Below are positions 1-10,228 of a stretch of 64,000 nucleotides of DNA, in pieces. Numbering within the stretch: the stretch's first letter is position 1; the number at the start of each line of letters is the position of its first letter. Made by a program: the position numbers and the translations under genes. The stretch lies in contig NZ_JAZHOB010000013.1 in assembly GCF_048751585.1 (NCBI RefSeq), positions 12,104 to 76,103 of the forward strand, written 5' to 3'. The notes below the pieces were generated by a model. The model made no database searches, had not been told where the DNA came from, and saw nothing but the letters and a program-made list of their open reading frames with translations. The stretch is from G025836975 sp048751585. Its GTDB lineage: Bacteria; Pseudomonadota; Gammaproteobacteria; Burkholderiales; Burkholderiaceae_B.

Positions 1-217
1 GATCCTGCAAGATCCGCGCCGACACATCGACGCTACCGCCCGCGGGATATGAAACTATCAGGGTTATCGGCTTGCTCGGATAGGTTTCGGCGCTCGCCGT
101 CGAGAATGCGGACATGCCAAGGCATCCGCCCATTGCCGCGGCAAAAATAGCGCCCCGTGCCATGCGCCCCAATGGGGAACGGACTGCCTGGCGGGAATTA
201 CGCGTAGTAATGAACAT
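1..217 (-). CDS. Bug-family (TctC-type) solute-binding protein, N-terminal part only
   Basis: The reverse strand from 217 encodes 72 residues and runs off the left edge. The N-terminus is basic, is followed by a hydrophobic alanine-rich segment and ends near STASA, a typical signal peptide for export to the periplasm. The mature start reads TYPSKPITLIV followed by PAGGSVDVSAR, the conserved first strand and ligand-loop region of the Bug/TctC family (tripartite tricarboxylate-type extracytoplasmic receptors). The ATG at 217-215 has a strong ribosome binding site (AAGGAG about 6 bases upstream). It is divergent from the IclR gene, which suggests local control by that regulator. The ligand cannot be inferred. 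Truncation is caused by the window edge, not by mutation. Confidence 0.85.
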   Translation of the reverse strand, partial: MFITTRNSRQAVRSPLGRMARGAIFAAAMGGCLGMSAFSTASAETYPSKPITLIVSYPAGGSVDVSARILQD

Positions 218-239
218 AGTGTCTCCTTTTTATAATGAA

Positions 240-257
240 CGGACACAGGAATGTCCG
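240..257. promoter_or_regulatory. Short inverted repeat between the Bug and IclR genes
   Basis: CGGACA and TGTCCG form 6-base arms separated by 6 bases, just upstream of the Bug gene ribosome binding site. A second, weaker repeat (ATTCT/AGAAT) lies at 327-343 near the IclR start. Either could be an IclR-type operator or a leader hairpin. Position is the only support. Confidence 0.3.
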
Positions 258-363
258 CTTTTTCTATGCTTTAGATAGAAAGTTCGATCAGGCACTATTT
301 TATGGGTTCTGAAATCTATAACAATGATTCTAAAATACAGAATTCGAATAAGAAAATACGCAT

Positions 364-1125
364 ATGAACAATACCCTTCGGGACGGCCTGAGAATCATGG
401 ATTACCTGGCCTATGCCGATCGCCCCATGTCGCTAACCGAGATTTCAGAAGCATTGGAATTGGGCAAGAGCAAAACGCATCGATTGCTTCAGACCCTGAT
501 TCAGGCCAACTATGCCTTCCAAAGCGAATCTTCGAAATACATGGCATCCATCAAGCTTTGGAAGCTGGGATCCGCCATGCTGCGCCACGCCACTTTGCGC
601 TCCATGGCGGAAGCGGAGATGCAAAGCTTGATGGAGCAAACCGGGGAAAGCGTGCACTTGTCCGTGCTGGAAGACATGGAAATCGTGTATCTGCACAAGA
701 TAGACAGCGACAACCCCGTGCGCGCATACAGCCAGATTGGCGGCAGGATGCCCGCATTTCAGGTCGCCACCGGAAAAGCCATGCTGGCTTTCAAAAGCGA
801 TTCGGCATTGAAGGAGCTTTACAAGGCTTCGATTGCCAAGGGCTTCGCGCTGCAAAAAAGCGAAGAACAGTGCCTGAATGAAATGAAGGAAATACGCCAA
901 TCCAGAGTCGCCACCAATCGGGGGGAATTTCGGGCGGACGTATATGGCGTAGCCGCCCCTATTTTTGACCGCATCGGCAATGCGATCGCGGCTATCGGCG
1001 TTTCCGGACCCGCGCATCGCTTCAGCGCCGACCGGCTGGATTTTTTTGCTAGCCAAGTCAAACGCAGCTCCGAATTTATTGCCGACAAGCTATTCGGGCA
1101 GCCCCGGAATAGCCCCTGGCCATGA
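364..1125 (+). CDS. IclR-family transcriptional regulator
   Basis: This 253-residue protein has the IclR layout. Residues about 5-65 form a winged helix-turn-helix (MSLTEISEALELGKSKTHRLL). The rest is an effector-binding domain with the family segments AEMQSLMEQTGESVHLSVL, the IGGRMPAFQVATGKAML stretch, and a C-terminal GVAAPIFDRIGNAIAAIGVSGP block. Length matches the family (about 250). It is transcribed away from the truncated Bug gene, the usual arrangement for a local regulator of an uptake or catabolic operon, so the divergent gene is its likely target. The inducer is unknown. Start 364 was chosen because it directly precedes the HTH; its ribosome binding site is weak. Confidence 0.9.
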   Translation: MNNTLRDGLRIMDYLAYADRPMSLTEISEALELGKSKTHRLLQTLIQANYAFQSESSKYMASIKLWKLGSAMLRHATLRSMAEAEMQSLMEQTGESVHLSVLEDMEIVYLHKIDSDNPVRAYSQIGGRMPAFQVATGKAMLAFKSDSALKELYKASIAKGFALQKSEEQCLNEMKEIRQSRVATNRGEFRADVYGVAAPIFDRIGNAIAAIGVSGPAHRFSADRLDFFASQVKRSSEFIADKLFGQPRNSPWP

Positions 1126-1296
1126 ACCAGGCATAGCCGCAGGACCAGCAGCCAAGGGCTGGCCCGCCGCAGCGACGCCCCATTCCGCAGGCCAAGCAGG
1201 CCCATTCCACGCAGCAATGCAGCGAAGCGGCGATGCAGCAAACAGCTATCCCGACCATTCACCGTAGCCCGGATCGTGGATACATACCCCTATCCA

Positions 1297-1518
1297 GGCC
1301 CGTGTGCGTGGGCCCCAGCCGGGCGGTTCGCAGGCGCCGCTCGATTGCACGGAATCGAGGATGCAAGGACGCGTTGTTCGAGCGGGACGTTTTCGGACAG
1401 CCGGTGGCTGTCCGACCCGCGAGTTCGCGGACGCCTCGATTCCGTGCAGTCGGGCGGGAAGTCATGGCTTGCCATGACCGCATGCGCTTAGCCTGGCTGG
1501 GGCCCAGGCACACGGGCC
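1297..1518. repeat. Long imperfect palindromic intergenic element, about 220 bp
   Basis: Three nested inverted pairs are visible. The outer arms 1297-1320 and 1495-1518 match at 23 of 24 positions. The inner arms 1343-1360 and 1434-1451 match at 17 of 18. An apical hairpin at 1394-1414 has a perfect 9-bp stem (CGGACAGCC/GGCTGTCCG) with a 3-base loop. A separate small palindrome GTCATGGC/GCCATGAC lies at 1461-1478. GCGAGTTCGCG occurs at 1419-1429 just after the apical stem, and the same 11-mer occurs at the equivalent place in the element at 22921-23127. As RNA it would fold into a long rod. It could be a repeat family, a structured RNA or a terminator-like insulator between IclR and edd. Confidence 0.75.
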
Positions 1519-1562
1519 GGGGCAAGAACCATCGATCCCTCCGCTCGAACCCCATAAGAAAA

Positions 1563-1577
1563 AATAGTAAAACTACA
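1563..1577. promoter_or_regulatory. Possible second HexR-like site upstream of edd
   Basis: AATAGTAAAACTACA matches the clear operator at 1714-1728 at 12 of 15 positions. The right half (AACTACA) is intact and the left half is degenerate. It could be an auxiliary site for looping or chance in AT-rich DNA. Confidence 0.3.
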
Positions 1578-1713
1578 TAAAAAAACAAACCCAGTGATTA
1601 CACCCATCATTGCCGTACACCCTGTGCAACTGACATTACCCTCCAACTACAAAAACACAGCCATTTCTCAAGCAAACAAGCCCACCATTACGCTCCTAAC
1701 ATTGCCCATAATA

Positions 1714-1728
1714 TGTAGTTAAACTACA
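1714..1728. promoter_or_regulatory. HexR-like operator upstream of edd
   Basis: TGTAGTTAAACTACA has perfect 7-base arms around one central base and ends 47 bases before the edd start. It resembles HexR sites of gammaproteobacteria (TGTAAT-N3-ATTACA type). HexR itself is encoded in this window (21571-22416), and a related site precedes zwf (18404-18418). HexR is released by 2-keto-3-deoxy-6-phosphogluconate, the product of Edd, so repression here would form a feedback-induced circuit. Confidence 0.7.
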
Positions 1729-1775
1729 ATACCACCTCAAGCAGCCCGTCACCCTCACCGGAGGAGCACATCGTC

Positions 1776-3626
<1,851 letters not shown>

Positions 3627-3640
3627 CGAGCAATGAACAA

Positions 3641-4261
3641 ATGAATGCACTTGAACTGCTGGAACAAAGCCCCGTCATGCCGGTCATTGTCATCAAGGAC
3701 ATCGACACGGCCGTGGAACTGGCGCAGGCCCTGGTGGCGGGCGGCGTGCGCAGCCTGGAAATCACCTTGCGCTCCGATACCGCGCTGCAAGCCATCAGCC
3801 TAATCAGCCAATCAGTTCCTGACGCCCTGGTCGGCGTAGGCACGGTACGCAGCGCCAAACAGCTTGAGGCCGCCGTCGCCGCGGGCGCCCGCTTCGGCGT
3901 CAGCCCCGGCCTGACCGCCGAGATCGCGCAGGCCGCGCGTACCTCCGGCATTCCCTTCCTGCCGGGCGTGGCCACCGCATCCGAATCCATGTATGCGGCC
4001 GACCAGGGATTTACCGTGCAGAAGCTGTTCCCGGCCGAAGCGGTGGGTGGCGTGGCATTGCTCAAGGCCTTGCAAGGCCCTCTGCCCGATATCGTGTTTT
4101 GCCCAACCGGCGGAATCAATGCCGCCAATGCCGGGCAGTATCTGGCATTGTCCAATGTGAAATGCGTGGGCGGATCGTGGCTGACACCCGAAGCGGCGGT
4201 CGCCGGCCGGCAATGGGACGAGATCACGCGCCTGGCGAAACAGGCCTGCGCGATCCGCTAA
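3641..4261 (+). CDS. eda: 2-keto-3-deoxy-6-phosphogluconate (KDPG) aldolase
   Basis: This class I aldolase cleaves KDPG to pyruvate and glyceraldehyde 3-phosphate, completing the Entner-Doudoroff route. The 206-residue protein has the TIM-barrel landmarks of the family: Glu40 in SLEITLRSD, Lys128 in VQKLFPAE as the Schiff-base lysine, and the phosphate-binding CPTGGI and GGSWL segments. An in-frame upstream extension to 3593 would overlap edd and add a non-homologous leader, so the ATG at 3641, where MNALELLEQ begins, is preferred. It lies 14 bases after the edd stop. It is convergent with kguD, only 30 bases away. Confidence 0.96.
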   Translation: MNALELLEQSPVMPVIVIKDIDTAVELAQALVAGGVRSLEITLRSDTALQAISLISQSVPDALVGVGTVRSAKQLEAAVAAGARFGVSPGLTAEIAQAARTSGIPFLPGVATASESMYAADQGFTVQKLFPAEAVGGVALLKALQGPLPDIVFCPTGGINAANAGQYLALSNVKCVGGSWLTPEAAVAGRQWDEITRLAKQACAIR

Positions 4262-4291
4262 AGACGGCCGCTGGCTTGACGCGGGCGCGGC

Positions 4292-5272
4292 TTACGTCGC
4301 GGCGCCCGCCGTGTCGTAAGCCGCCAGCGGCTTCTTGCCTTGCAAGGCAAGAAGCAGGTTGTCGACGGCCATCACCGCCATCGCCTGCCGGGTTTCATGC
4401 GTAGCCGAGCCGATATGCGGCAAGGGCAGCACTTTAGGGTGATCGCGCAGCGGCGAATCCTGCGGCAAGGGCTCGATATCGAACACATCCAGGCCCGCGG
4501 CGCGCAAGCGGTCCTGATCCAGGGCATCCAACAGCGCCGTTTCCTGCACGATGGGACCGCGCGCGCCGTTGATCAGTATGGCACCGGGCTTCATCAACGC
4601 AAATTCCTTCGGGCCCAGCATGCCCTCGGTCTGCGCGGTCAGGGGCAGCACCACCACAATGAAGTCGGACTGCCGCAGCAACTCGTCCAGCGTCGCGGCA
4701 TGCGCCTTGCCGTCCGGCAAACCGCTGGCGACCGGAGTGCGCGTGTGATACAGCACCGGCATATTGAAGCCCAGAGCCGCGCGCTGGGCCAGCGCCTGGC
4801 CGATACGGCCGTAGCCCAATATGCCCAGCGTCTTGCCATGCACGTCCCAACCGTATAAGTCCTGGCCGATACTGCGCTTCCAACGGCCTTGCTGCACATA
4901 CCGGCCCAGCTCCAGGATGCGGCGGCTGGTGGCAAGCATCATGGCGAAGAGCAGATCGGCCACGGTCTCGGTAAGAACGCCCGGGGTGTGGCACAGGACG
5001 ATGCCACGACGATGCAAGGCATCGAGTTGGTATTTATCGACACCCACGGAAATACTGGAGACGACCTCCAGATGCGGCGCACGTGCCAACACCGCCTCGT
5101 CTATAGGGTAGCTGGAACCGATCAGGCCCTGGGCCTGCGGCAAAGCGTCCAAAAAGGCTTGCTCCTGCCCGGCAACGCGCGGGTCGGCCACCACGACATC
5201 GTGTTCCCGCCGTATCCGCTCCAATTGCTCGTCCGGCAAGGCCCGGTAAACCAATACCTGCTTTCGATTCAT
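4292..5272 (-). CDS. kguD: 2-ketogluconate/2-keto-6-phosphogluconate reductase (D-2-hydroxyacid dehydrogenase)
   Basis: The 326-residue protein belongs to the NAD(P)-dependent D-isomer 2-hydroxyacid dehydrogenases, in the GhrB/TkrA/KguD branch. The nucleotide fold carries LGILGYGRIGQALA. Catalytic residues appear as Arg in INGARGPIV, Glu in LDVFDIEPLP and His in LPHIGSATHE. In Pseudomonas, KguD reduces 2-keto-6-phosphogluconate to 6-phosphogluconate, and the adjacent kguK and kguE homologues make that assignment likely here. The product would feed directly into edd, which lies next door on the other strand. It could instead act on free 2-ketogluconate or glyoxylate. It is the last gene of the leftward ptxS-ABC-kguEKD cluster, 56 bases after kguK. 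Confidence 0.87.
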   Translation of the reverse strand: MNRKQVLVYRALPDEQLERIRREHDVVVADPRVAGQEQAFLDALPQAQGLIGSSYPIDEAVLARAPHLEVVSSISVGVDKYQLDALHRRGIVLCHTPGVLTETVADLLFAMMLATSRRILELGRYVQQGRWKRSIGQDLYGWDVHGKTLGILGYGRIGQALAQRAALGFNMPVLYHTRTPVASGLPDGKAHAATLDELLRQSDFIVVVLPLTAQTEGMLGPKEFALMKPGAILINGARGPIVQETALLDALDQDRLRAAGLDVFDIEPLPQDSPLRDHPKVLPLPHIGSATHETRQAMAVMAVDNLLLALQGKKPLAAYDTAGAAT

Positions 5273-5328
5273 TTTCGTGGACTCCCCAATAAACAGACAT
5301 GTCGGCGCCCGGCGGCCCGAACTCGGGT

Positions 5329-6273
5329 TCAGCGGCCGGCCTGCTCCAGCTCGTGGCGCGTGGGCAAGCCTTCGGTGTCGCCCAGCACCTGAACGGCGCG
5401 CGCGCCTATCCAGCTGCCGCGCTCGACCGCCCGCCGCAAAGGCAGGCCGGCCAGCAAGGCGCTGATGACGCCAACCGCGAATCCATCGCCGGCGCCCACA
5501 GTGTCGATAACTTTTTCAACCGGGAAGCCCGGCACATAAGCCTGCTCGACGCCATTGTCGAAGTAGGCGCCGTCGGCGCCCAGCTTGATGACGACCAGGC
5601 TGGCGCCGTGCTCGCGATAGTGGCGCGCGATTTCCTCCGGCGTATCCAGTCCCGTCAGCAAGCGCCCTTCTTCGAGTCCCGGAAACACCCAGTCGGCGCC
5701 GTAGGCAAGCGCGTTGATTCCCTCGCGCATGGCGTCGGTCGACGGCCATAAGGTGGGCCGCAGATTGGGGTCGAAGGACACGGTCTTGCCTGCCGCGCGC
5801 ATCAGGCTCATGGTCTTGCGCGACACCTGGTAGCAGTTGTCGGATATGGCGGCGAATACGCCGGTACTGTGCAGATGCCGAGCGCTGGCAAGCCAGGGCT
5901 CGTCGATGTCGGCCGGCTGCATCTGGCTGGCCGCCGAACCCTTGCGATGGTATTCGACCGGGGGATCGCTGCCGTCCGTGACGCGCCCCTTGAACTGCAT
6001 GGCTGTGCGCTGCTGCGGATCGCAGATCACATGCGAACAATCGATGCCCTCGCGCTGCATTTCGGCCAGCAGGTAGCGCCCCGGGGAATCGGCACCCAGG
6101 CGGCTGGCCCAGCCCACCTTCAGGCCCAGGCGCGACAGGCCGATGGCCACATTGGTTTCCGCACCCGCCGTGCGCTTGTAGAAGGCCTGCGCCTCTTCAA
6201 GAGGCCCGGGCCGATCGGCCACAAGCATCATCATGGCTTCGCCGAAGGTCACCACATCCAATGCCGTGCTCAC
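5329..6273 (-). CDS. kguK: 2-ketogluconokinase, PfkB family
   Basis: The 314-residue sugar kinase has the PfkB signature DTVGAGDGFAVGV near the C-terminus (Asp catalytic base) and an N-terminal GEAMMMLVADRPGPLEEA segment followed by GAETNVAIGLSRLG. It is close to both 2-keto-3-deoxygluconate kinases and KguK. The kguE and kguD neighbours and a PtxS regulator favour 2-ketogluconate as substrate. The start is GTG at 6273, placed by GGAG about 8 bases upstream and by a 4-base overlap (GTGA) with the kguE stop. The reading frame is open further upstream to 7104, but that stretch is antisense to nothing useful and runs through kguE in another frame. Confidence 0.88.
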   Translation of the reverse strand: MSTALDVVTFGEAMMMLVADRPGPLEEAQAFYKRTAGAETNVAIGLSRLGLKVGWASRLGADSPGRYLLAEMQREGIDCSHVICDPQQRTAMQFKGRVTDGSDPPVEYHRKGSAASQMQPADIDEPWLASARHLHSTGVFAAISDNCYQVSRKTMSLMRAAGKTVSFDPNLRPTLWPSTDAMREGINALAYGADWVFPGLEEGRLLTGLDTPEEIARHYREHGASLVVIKLGADGAYFDNGVEQAYVPGFPVEKVIDTVGAGDGFAVGVISALLAGLPLRRAVERGSWIGARAVQVLGDTEGLPTRHELEQAGR

Positions 6274-7043
6274 AATCCATTCTCCAGATTTCGCAATTGT
6301 TGCACGGCCCCGCGCGTGACGGCCAGGAGATCGTCGCCAATCAGCGGATACTCGATGGCGCAAGGAAGGCCGCGAGGCATGGCGCGGAACACCGCCCGCC
6401 ATGGCGCCGCCGAAGCCTCCAAAGGCACGGCGACCCAGCGTGCCGGCGTGCGTTGAACGCCCTTGCAGTGCACATACCGGACACGCGGCGAAAGAGCCTG
6501 CGCCGCCTGCAAGGGGCATTCGCCCAGCCAGTGCCAGTTGCCCATATCGAAGGTCATGCCCAAGGTGAGCCCGGCGGTGTCCAGGCCCTCGAAAAATCTC
6601 TGCAAGGCTGACAGCGTTCCGGCGCTCTCGGTCTGGTCGTTCTCGATAAGCAGACGCAGGCCCTGCAAGCGCAAGCGTCCCTCCAGGTCCGCCAGGCCGG
6701 CGGCGGAGGCGGCGTTGAATCCGCCTATGGACATTTTCAAAATCGAGGCGCCCAGGGCTTGGGCGCGCGCCACGCCCAGCTCGAGCGCCGTGGCGGAAAA
6801 CCGCCCATCGGCGTCCCACAGCATATCGGGGCTGGAATAGAAGCAGGCCAGTCCGGTCTCGCGCACGACGGCCGCCAACTCCGGCAGTTCGCTGTCGGTG
6901 TCGCGCAGCAGTTCGCCACGCACTTCGATGCCATCGGCGCCCGCCGCATGGCACAGCCTGGCGAACCAGGCCTGCCCATGGCGCTTCACTTCGGAGGCGC
7001 CAAAGGATGATAAGGATACGATGATCTGATGCGACGAATTCAT
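6270..7043 (-). CDS. kguE: KguE-like TIM-barrel sugar isomerase/epimerase
   Basis: The 257-residue protein is an AP-endonuclease-family 2 (xylose-isomerase-like) TIM barrel. Candidate metal ligands are in LLIENDQTES, FDMGNWHW, YVHCKGV and AIEYPLIG. KguE is always linked to 2-ketogluconate operons in pseudomonads, but its exact reaction is not settled as far as I know. It is the first of the three kgu genes and overlaps the kguK start by 4 bases, indicating translational coupling. The 102-base gap to the ABC ATPase gene upstream contains no visible terminator, so it is probably expressed from the transporter promoter. Confidence 0.85.
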   Translation of the reverse strand: MNSSHQIIVSLSSFGASEVKRHGQAWFARLCHAAGADGIEVRGELLRDTDSELPELAAVVRETGLACFYSSPDMLWDADGRFSATALELGVARAQALGASILKMSIGGFNAASAAGLADLEGRLRLQGLRLLIENDQTESAGTLSALQRFFEGLDTAGLTLGMTFDMGNWHWLGECPLQAAQALSPRVRYVHCKGVQRTPARWVAVPLEASAAPWRAVFRAMPRGLPCAIEYPLIGDDLLAVTRGAVQQLRNLENGL

Positions 7044-7145
7044 GGTTCCGCTTCGGCCGCCCGTGCGCGGCCCAGTCCCTGGACAGGGAAAAAGACAAAG
7101 GCAAGCCTAAGGCCTGTCGACGCTAAAGGAAAAACCGCAGTGGCC

Positions 7146-7934
7146 CTAGTGGTTCAGTATCTGGCCCAGGAAGTTGCGGGTCTTCTCTTCCTGCGGATTG
7201 CTGAAGAACAGCTCCGGCGTAGCCTGCTCGACGATTTTCCCGTCAGCCATGAAGATCACGCGATTGGCCACGCTGCGGGCAAAACCCATTTCATGGGTCA
7301 CGCACAGCATGGTCATGCCGTCCTCGGCCAGCCCTATCATGGTGTCCAGCACTTCCTTGACCATTTCCGGATCCAGCGCCGAGGTGGGCTCATCGAACAG
7401 CATGACCTTGGGCGTCATGCACAGCGCACGCGCGATGGCCACCCGCTGCTGCTGCCCGCCCGACAACTGGCTGGGATACTTCAAGGCCTGGTCGCCGATG
7501 CGTACGCGCGTCAGGTACTTCATGGCCAGCGCCTCGGCCTCGGCCTTGCTCGTGCCGCGCGAACGCATGGGCGCCAGCATGCAGTTCTGCAGCACCGTCA
7601 TGTGCGGAAACAGGTTGAACTGCTGGAACACCATGCCCACTTCCTGGCGCACGGCGTCGATGTTGCCGGCCTTGGCCGTCAGGTCGATGCCATCCACCAC
7701 GATGCGGCCCTTCTGGGCTTTTTCCAGCCCGTTGATGCAGCGGATGAGCGTCGACTTGCCCGAGCCCGAAGGGCCGCAGATGACGATGCGTTCGCCGGCG
7801 GCAACGGTCAGGTCGATGTCGGTCAGGACGTGGAAGGCGTCGTACCACTTGTTGAGCGCCTCGATCTCGATAATCGTCCCGCCCAAGGCGGGACGATCCG
7901 GATCGACAGCAGGCGCGGTCTGTCTGTCTGTCAT
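7146..7934 (-). CDS. PAAT-type (polar amino acid family) ABC transporter ATPase
   Basis: The 262-residue ATPase of the GlnQ/HisP type has Walker A GPSGSGKST, signature LSGGQQQRVAIARAL, Walker B VMLFDEPTSALDP and the switch histidine in CVTHEMGF. It powers the importer formed with the two permeases and binding protein upstream. The ATG at 7934 is used; an in-frame TTG two codons earlier has no better ribosome site. It sits between ptxS and kguE in a continuous leftward array, so the cargo is likely 2-ketogluconate or a related sugar acid rather than an amino acid. Confidence 0.9.
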   Translation of the reverse strand: MTDRQTAPAVDPDRPALGGTIIEIEALNKWYDAFHVLTDIDLTVAAGERIVICGPSGSGKSTLIRCINGLEKAQKGRIVVDGIDLTAKAGNIDAVRQEVGMVFQQFNLFPHMTVLQNCMLAPMRSRGTSKAEAEALAMKYLTRVRIGDQALKYPSQLSGGQQQRVAIARALCMTPKVMLFDEPTSALDPEMVKEVLDTMIGLAEDGMTMLCVTHEMGFARSVANRVIFMADGKIVEQATPELFFSNPQEEKTRNFLGQILNH

Positions 7935-7951
7935 GATCAATCGCTATGCAA

Positions 7952-8758
7952 TCAGGATTTCTTCAGCTCGGGCAAAGGAGTGCCCAGCCATTTCTGGAAC
8001 AGCTTGCTGAATTCGCCGTTCTGGATGTTCTTGTCGACCAGTTCGTTGACTGTCTTGAGCGTATTGGCTTCGCCCGGACGCATGGCCACAGCCATTTCCT
8101 GCTGCAACAGAACGAATTTATTTTCAAAACGGTCCGGCGAACGCTTGGCGATCTGCGCGGCGACCGTGGTCGAGCAGCCTATGGCATCCACCTGGCCCGA
8201 CAGCAAGGCCTGCATGGCCGATGCGTCGTCATCGAAGCGGCGGATATTCGCGTCCTTGGGCGCGACCTTGGTCACGGCGATATCCTGGGTGCTGGCGCGC
8301 GCCACGCCAATCCGCTTGCCGGCCAGGTCTTCAGCCTTGGCTATCTTGGTGTCCTTGCCGCCGAACACCACGATCTGGGCCGCCGAATAAGGATGGGAGA
8401 ACTGCACTTGCTTGGCGCGCTCGGGCGTGATCGCCAGGGAAGCAACCAGCATGTCGACCTTGTTGGTCAGCAAGTAGGGGATGCGGTTGGGGCCGGTCAC
8501 GGGGACGATGTTCACCTTCACACCCAGGTCCTTGGCCAGTTGCCTGGCCACGTCGGCGTCGTAGCCGTCGGGCTTGTTTTCGGTGTTAAGGATGCCGTAG
8601 GGCGGGAAATCGACGAGCATGCCGATGGTGAGCTCGCCCTTTTCCTTGACCTGATCGATGGTTTCCGCGGCGGCGGATGTTGCGCCAAGCGCCAGTGCGG
8701 CGCAACCGGCCAGCACAGTTGCGCCGACGAGCTTGCGCATCTTCTTCATAACGAACAT
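7952..8758 (-). CDS. PAAT-type ABC transporter periplasmic binding protein
   Basis: This 268-residue extracellular solute-binding protein (family 3, GlnH/HisJ type) has a signal peptide of about 31 residues ending ATSAAA, then ETIDQVKEKGELTIGMLVDFPPYG, the usual family-3 opening. The ATG at 8758 has GGAG 7-8 bases upstream. Family-3 proteins normally bind amino acids through an Arg/Asp pair that grips the alpha-carboxyl and amino groups. Here an acid without an amino group is suggested by the kgu context. It lies 66 bases after the inner permease gene and 17 before the ATPase. Confidence 0.9.
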   Translation of the reverse strand: MFVMKKMRKLVGATVLAGCAALALGATSAAAETIDQVKEKGELTIGMLVDFPPYGILNTENKPDGYDADVARQLAKDLGVKVNIVPVTGPNRIPYLLTNKVDMLVASLAITPERAKQVQFSHPYSAAQIVVFGGKDTKIAKAEDLAGKRIGVARASTQDIAVTKVAPKDANIRRFDDDASAMQALLSGQVDAIGCSTTVAAQIAKRSPDRFENKFVLLQQEMAVAMRPGEANTLKTVNELVDKNIQNGEFSKLFQKWLGTPLPELKKS

Positions 8759-8824
8759 ATCATGTCTCCAAAGTCGGATAAAAACAGTGATAAAAAAAGG
8801 GAATGAAGGATTCCCGAACCCTAA

Positions 8825-9478
8825 TCAACGCGACAATGACAAGGCCAGGCGCCGTTCCATATAGCCGGCCAGCAGCGACAACGGCCAGCACAGCAGGAAA
8901 TAGATGACGGCAACGACCGAGAAAACCACCATGGGCTGGAAGGTGGCGTTGTTGATGATCTGTCCGGCGCGGGTCAATTCGGTAAAGCCGATAATCGCCG
9001 CCAGCGACGTGCCCTTGACGATCTGCACCAGGTAGCCCACCGTGGGCGGAACCGCGATCTTCAGCGCCTGGGGCAGCACCACGTCGCGCATCTTGTGCCG
9101 GTACGACAGACCCAGCGCCTCGGCCGCTTCCCACTGTCCGCGCGGAATGGCCTCGATGCACCCGCGCCAGATCTCGCCCAGGAACGCCCCGCTGTTCAGC
9201 GTCAGCGCCACCGCCGCCGCCGCCCACGGATTGACATCCAGGCCGATGACGGGCGCACCGAAAAACACCAGGAACAATTGAAGCAGCAGCGGCGTGCCGC
9301 GGAACAACTGGATAAAACCAACGGATAAGTTGCGCGCCAGCCGGCTCTCGGACGTGCGCGAAAGCGCCACGATCAGCCCCACCACTCCGCCGCCGGCAAA
9401 GGCGATCAGCGAGAGCAGCACCGTCCACTGCGCCGCCTCCAGGATGAACCAAAAATCGGTATAGCCAAACGTACGCAT
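8825..9478 (-). CDS. PAAT-type ABC transporter permease (second of two)
   Basis: The 217-residue HisM/GlnP-type inner-membrane permease has about five hydrophobic helices and the ATPase-contacting EAA loop EAAEALGLSYRHKMRDVVLP. The ATG at 9478 overlaps the previous permease stop (TAATG), a coupling arrangement. A longer form from 9508 would add ten residues and overlap that gene by 31 bases, so the shorter form is preferred. It pairs with the next gene to form the heterodimeric membrane channel. Confidence 0.88.
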   Translation of the reverse strand: MRTFGYTDFWFILEAAQWTVLLSLIAFAGGGVVGLIVALSRTSESRLARNLSVGFIQLFRGTPLLLQLFLVFFGAPVIGLDVNPWAAAAVALTLNSGAFLGEIWRGCIEAIPRGQWEAAEALGLSYRHKMRDVVLPQALKIAVPPTVGYLVQIVKGTSLAAIIGFTELTRAGQIINNATFQPMVVFSVVAVIYFLLCWPLSLLAGYMERRLALSLSR

Positions 9479-10149
9479 TATCGACGGTCCGGGTAGTTGA
9501 GGCTCCACTGGAACACCAGCCGGAACACATAGGAAAAAGCCAGCGTCAGCAACAGGTAGATCACCGTGATCACAATGTAGATCTCGAAGCTGCGAAAGGT
9601 CTCGGACTGCAGGTTCGCCGCCACCGAGGTCAGGTCATCGGCCGAAATCACCGAGACCACGCTGGAAGCCAGCATCAGCAGGATGAACTGGCTGGTCAGC
9701 GCCGGGTAGATGGCCTTCAGGGCGGGCTTGAGGATCACAAAGCGGAAGATGTCCAGGCGCGACAGGTTCAGCGCCAGCCCGGCCTCAATCTGCCCCTTCG
9801 GAATGGATTCGATGCCGGCGCGCACGATCTCGGTGGCGTAGGCGCCCAGATTGAACACCATGGCCACCAGCGCGGCCGTGTACGGCGACCAGCGCACCCC
9901 GACCGCCGGCAGGGCGAAGAAAAAGAAGAACAGCTGCACCAGAAAGGGCGTGTTGCGGATGACTTCGATGTAGGCGTTGATCAGCCAGCGCAACGGGGCC
10001 GGGCCCGCCGTCTTGCCCCAGGCGCAGACTATGGCCACCAGCAGCCCGAACAGCATGGCCAGGAAGGACAGCTGTATCGTCATCCACGTGCCATGCAGCA
10101 GCAGGGGCCAGGCCTCGAAGACCGGACCGAATTGAAAGGAATAATTCAC
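9478..10149 (-). CDS. PAAT-type ABC transporter permease (first of two)
   Basis: This 223-residue permease of the HisM/GlnP type carries the EAA loop EAGLALNLSRLDIFRFVILK and hydrophobic segments along its length. The best available start is GTG at 10149 with only a weak ribosome site. It is the first structural gene downstream of the PtxS operator at 10229-10242, so the transporter and probably kguEKD are controlled from there. It overlaps the second permease by a TAATG junction. Confidence 0.88.
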   Translation of the reverse strand: MNYSFQFGPVFEAWPLLLHGTWMTIQLSFLAMLFGLLVAIVCAWGKTAGPAPLRWLINAYIEVIRNTPFLVQLFFFFFALPAVGVRWSPYTAALVAMVFNLGAYATEIVRAGIESIPKGQIEAGLALNLSRLDIFRFVILKPALKAIYPALTSQFILLMLASSVVSVISADDLTSVAANLQSETFRSFEIYIVITVIYLLLTLAFSYVFRLVFQWSLNYPDRR

Positions 10150-10228
10150 GTTGTGCTTGAACCTTAGGCATTACCGGCGATAAAAGCATACCGCTGGATC
10201 TGAAAAACACCTACTTGAACCGGAGTTA

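Larger units (their letters stand above)
1126..1775. other. Gene-free gap upstream of edd, containing a palindromic element and HexR-like sites
   Basis: No credible coding frame lies here; open frames on both strands mirror each other because the DNA is palindromic. From left to right it holds unremarkable GC-rich sequence (1126-1296), a long imperfect inverted repeat (1297-1518), and an AT-richer promoter region (about 1540-1770) carrying one good and one weaker HexR-like operator ahead of edd. Confidence 0.7.

Noticed and set aside
1233..1588. Overlapping open frames on both strands upstream of edd
   Set aside because: The two strands encode near-identical segments (RPVC-GPS), an artefact of the inverted repeat.
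5329..7104. 591-residue version of the KguK protein
   Set aside because: The extra 277 N-terminal residues run out of frame through kguE and are Arg-rich; the GTG at 6273 with GGAG and a GTGA overlap gives the family length.
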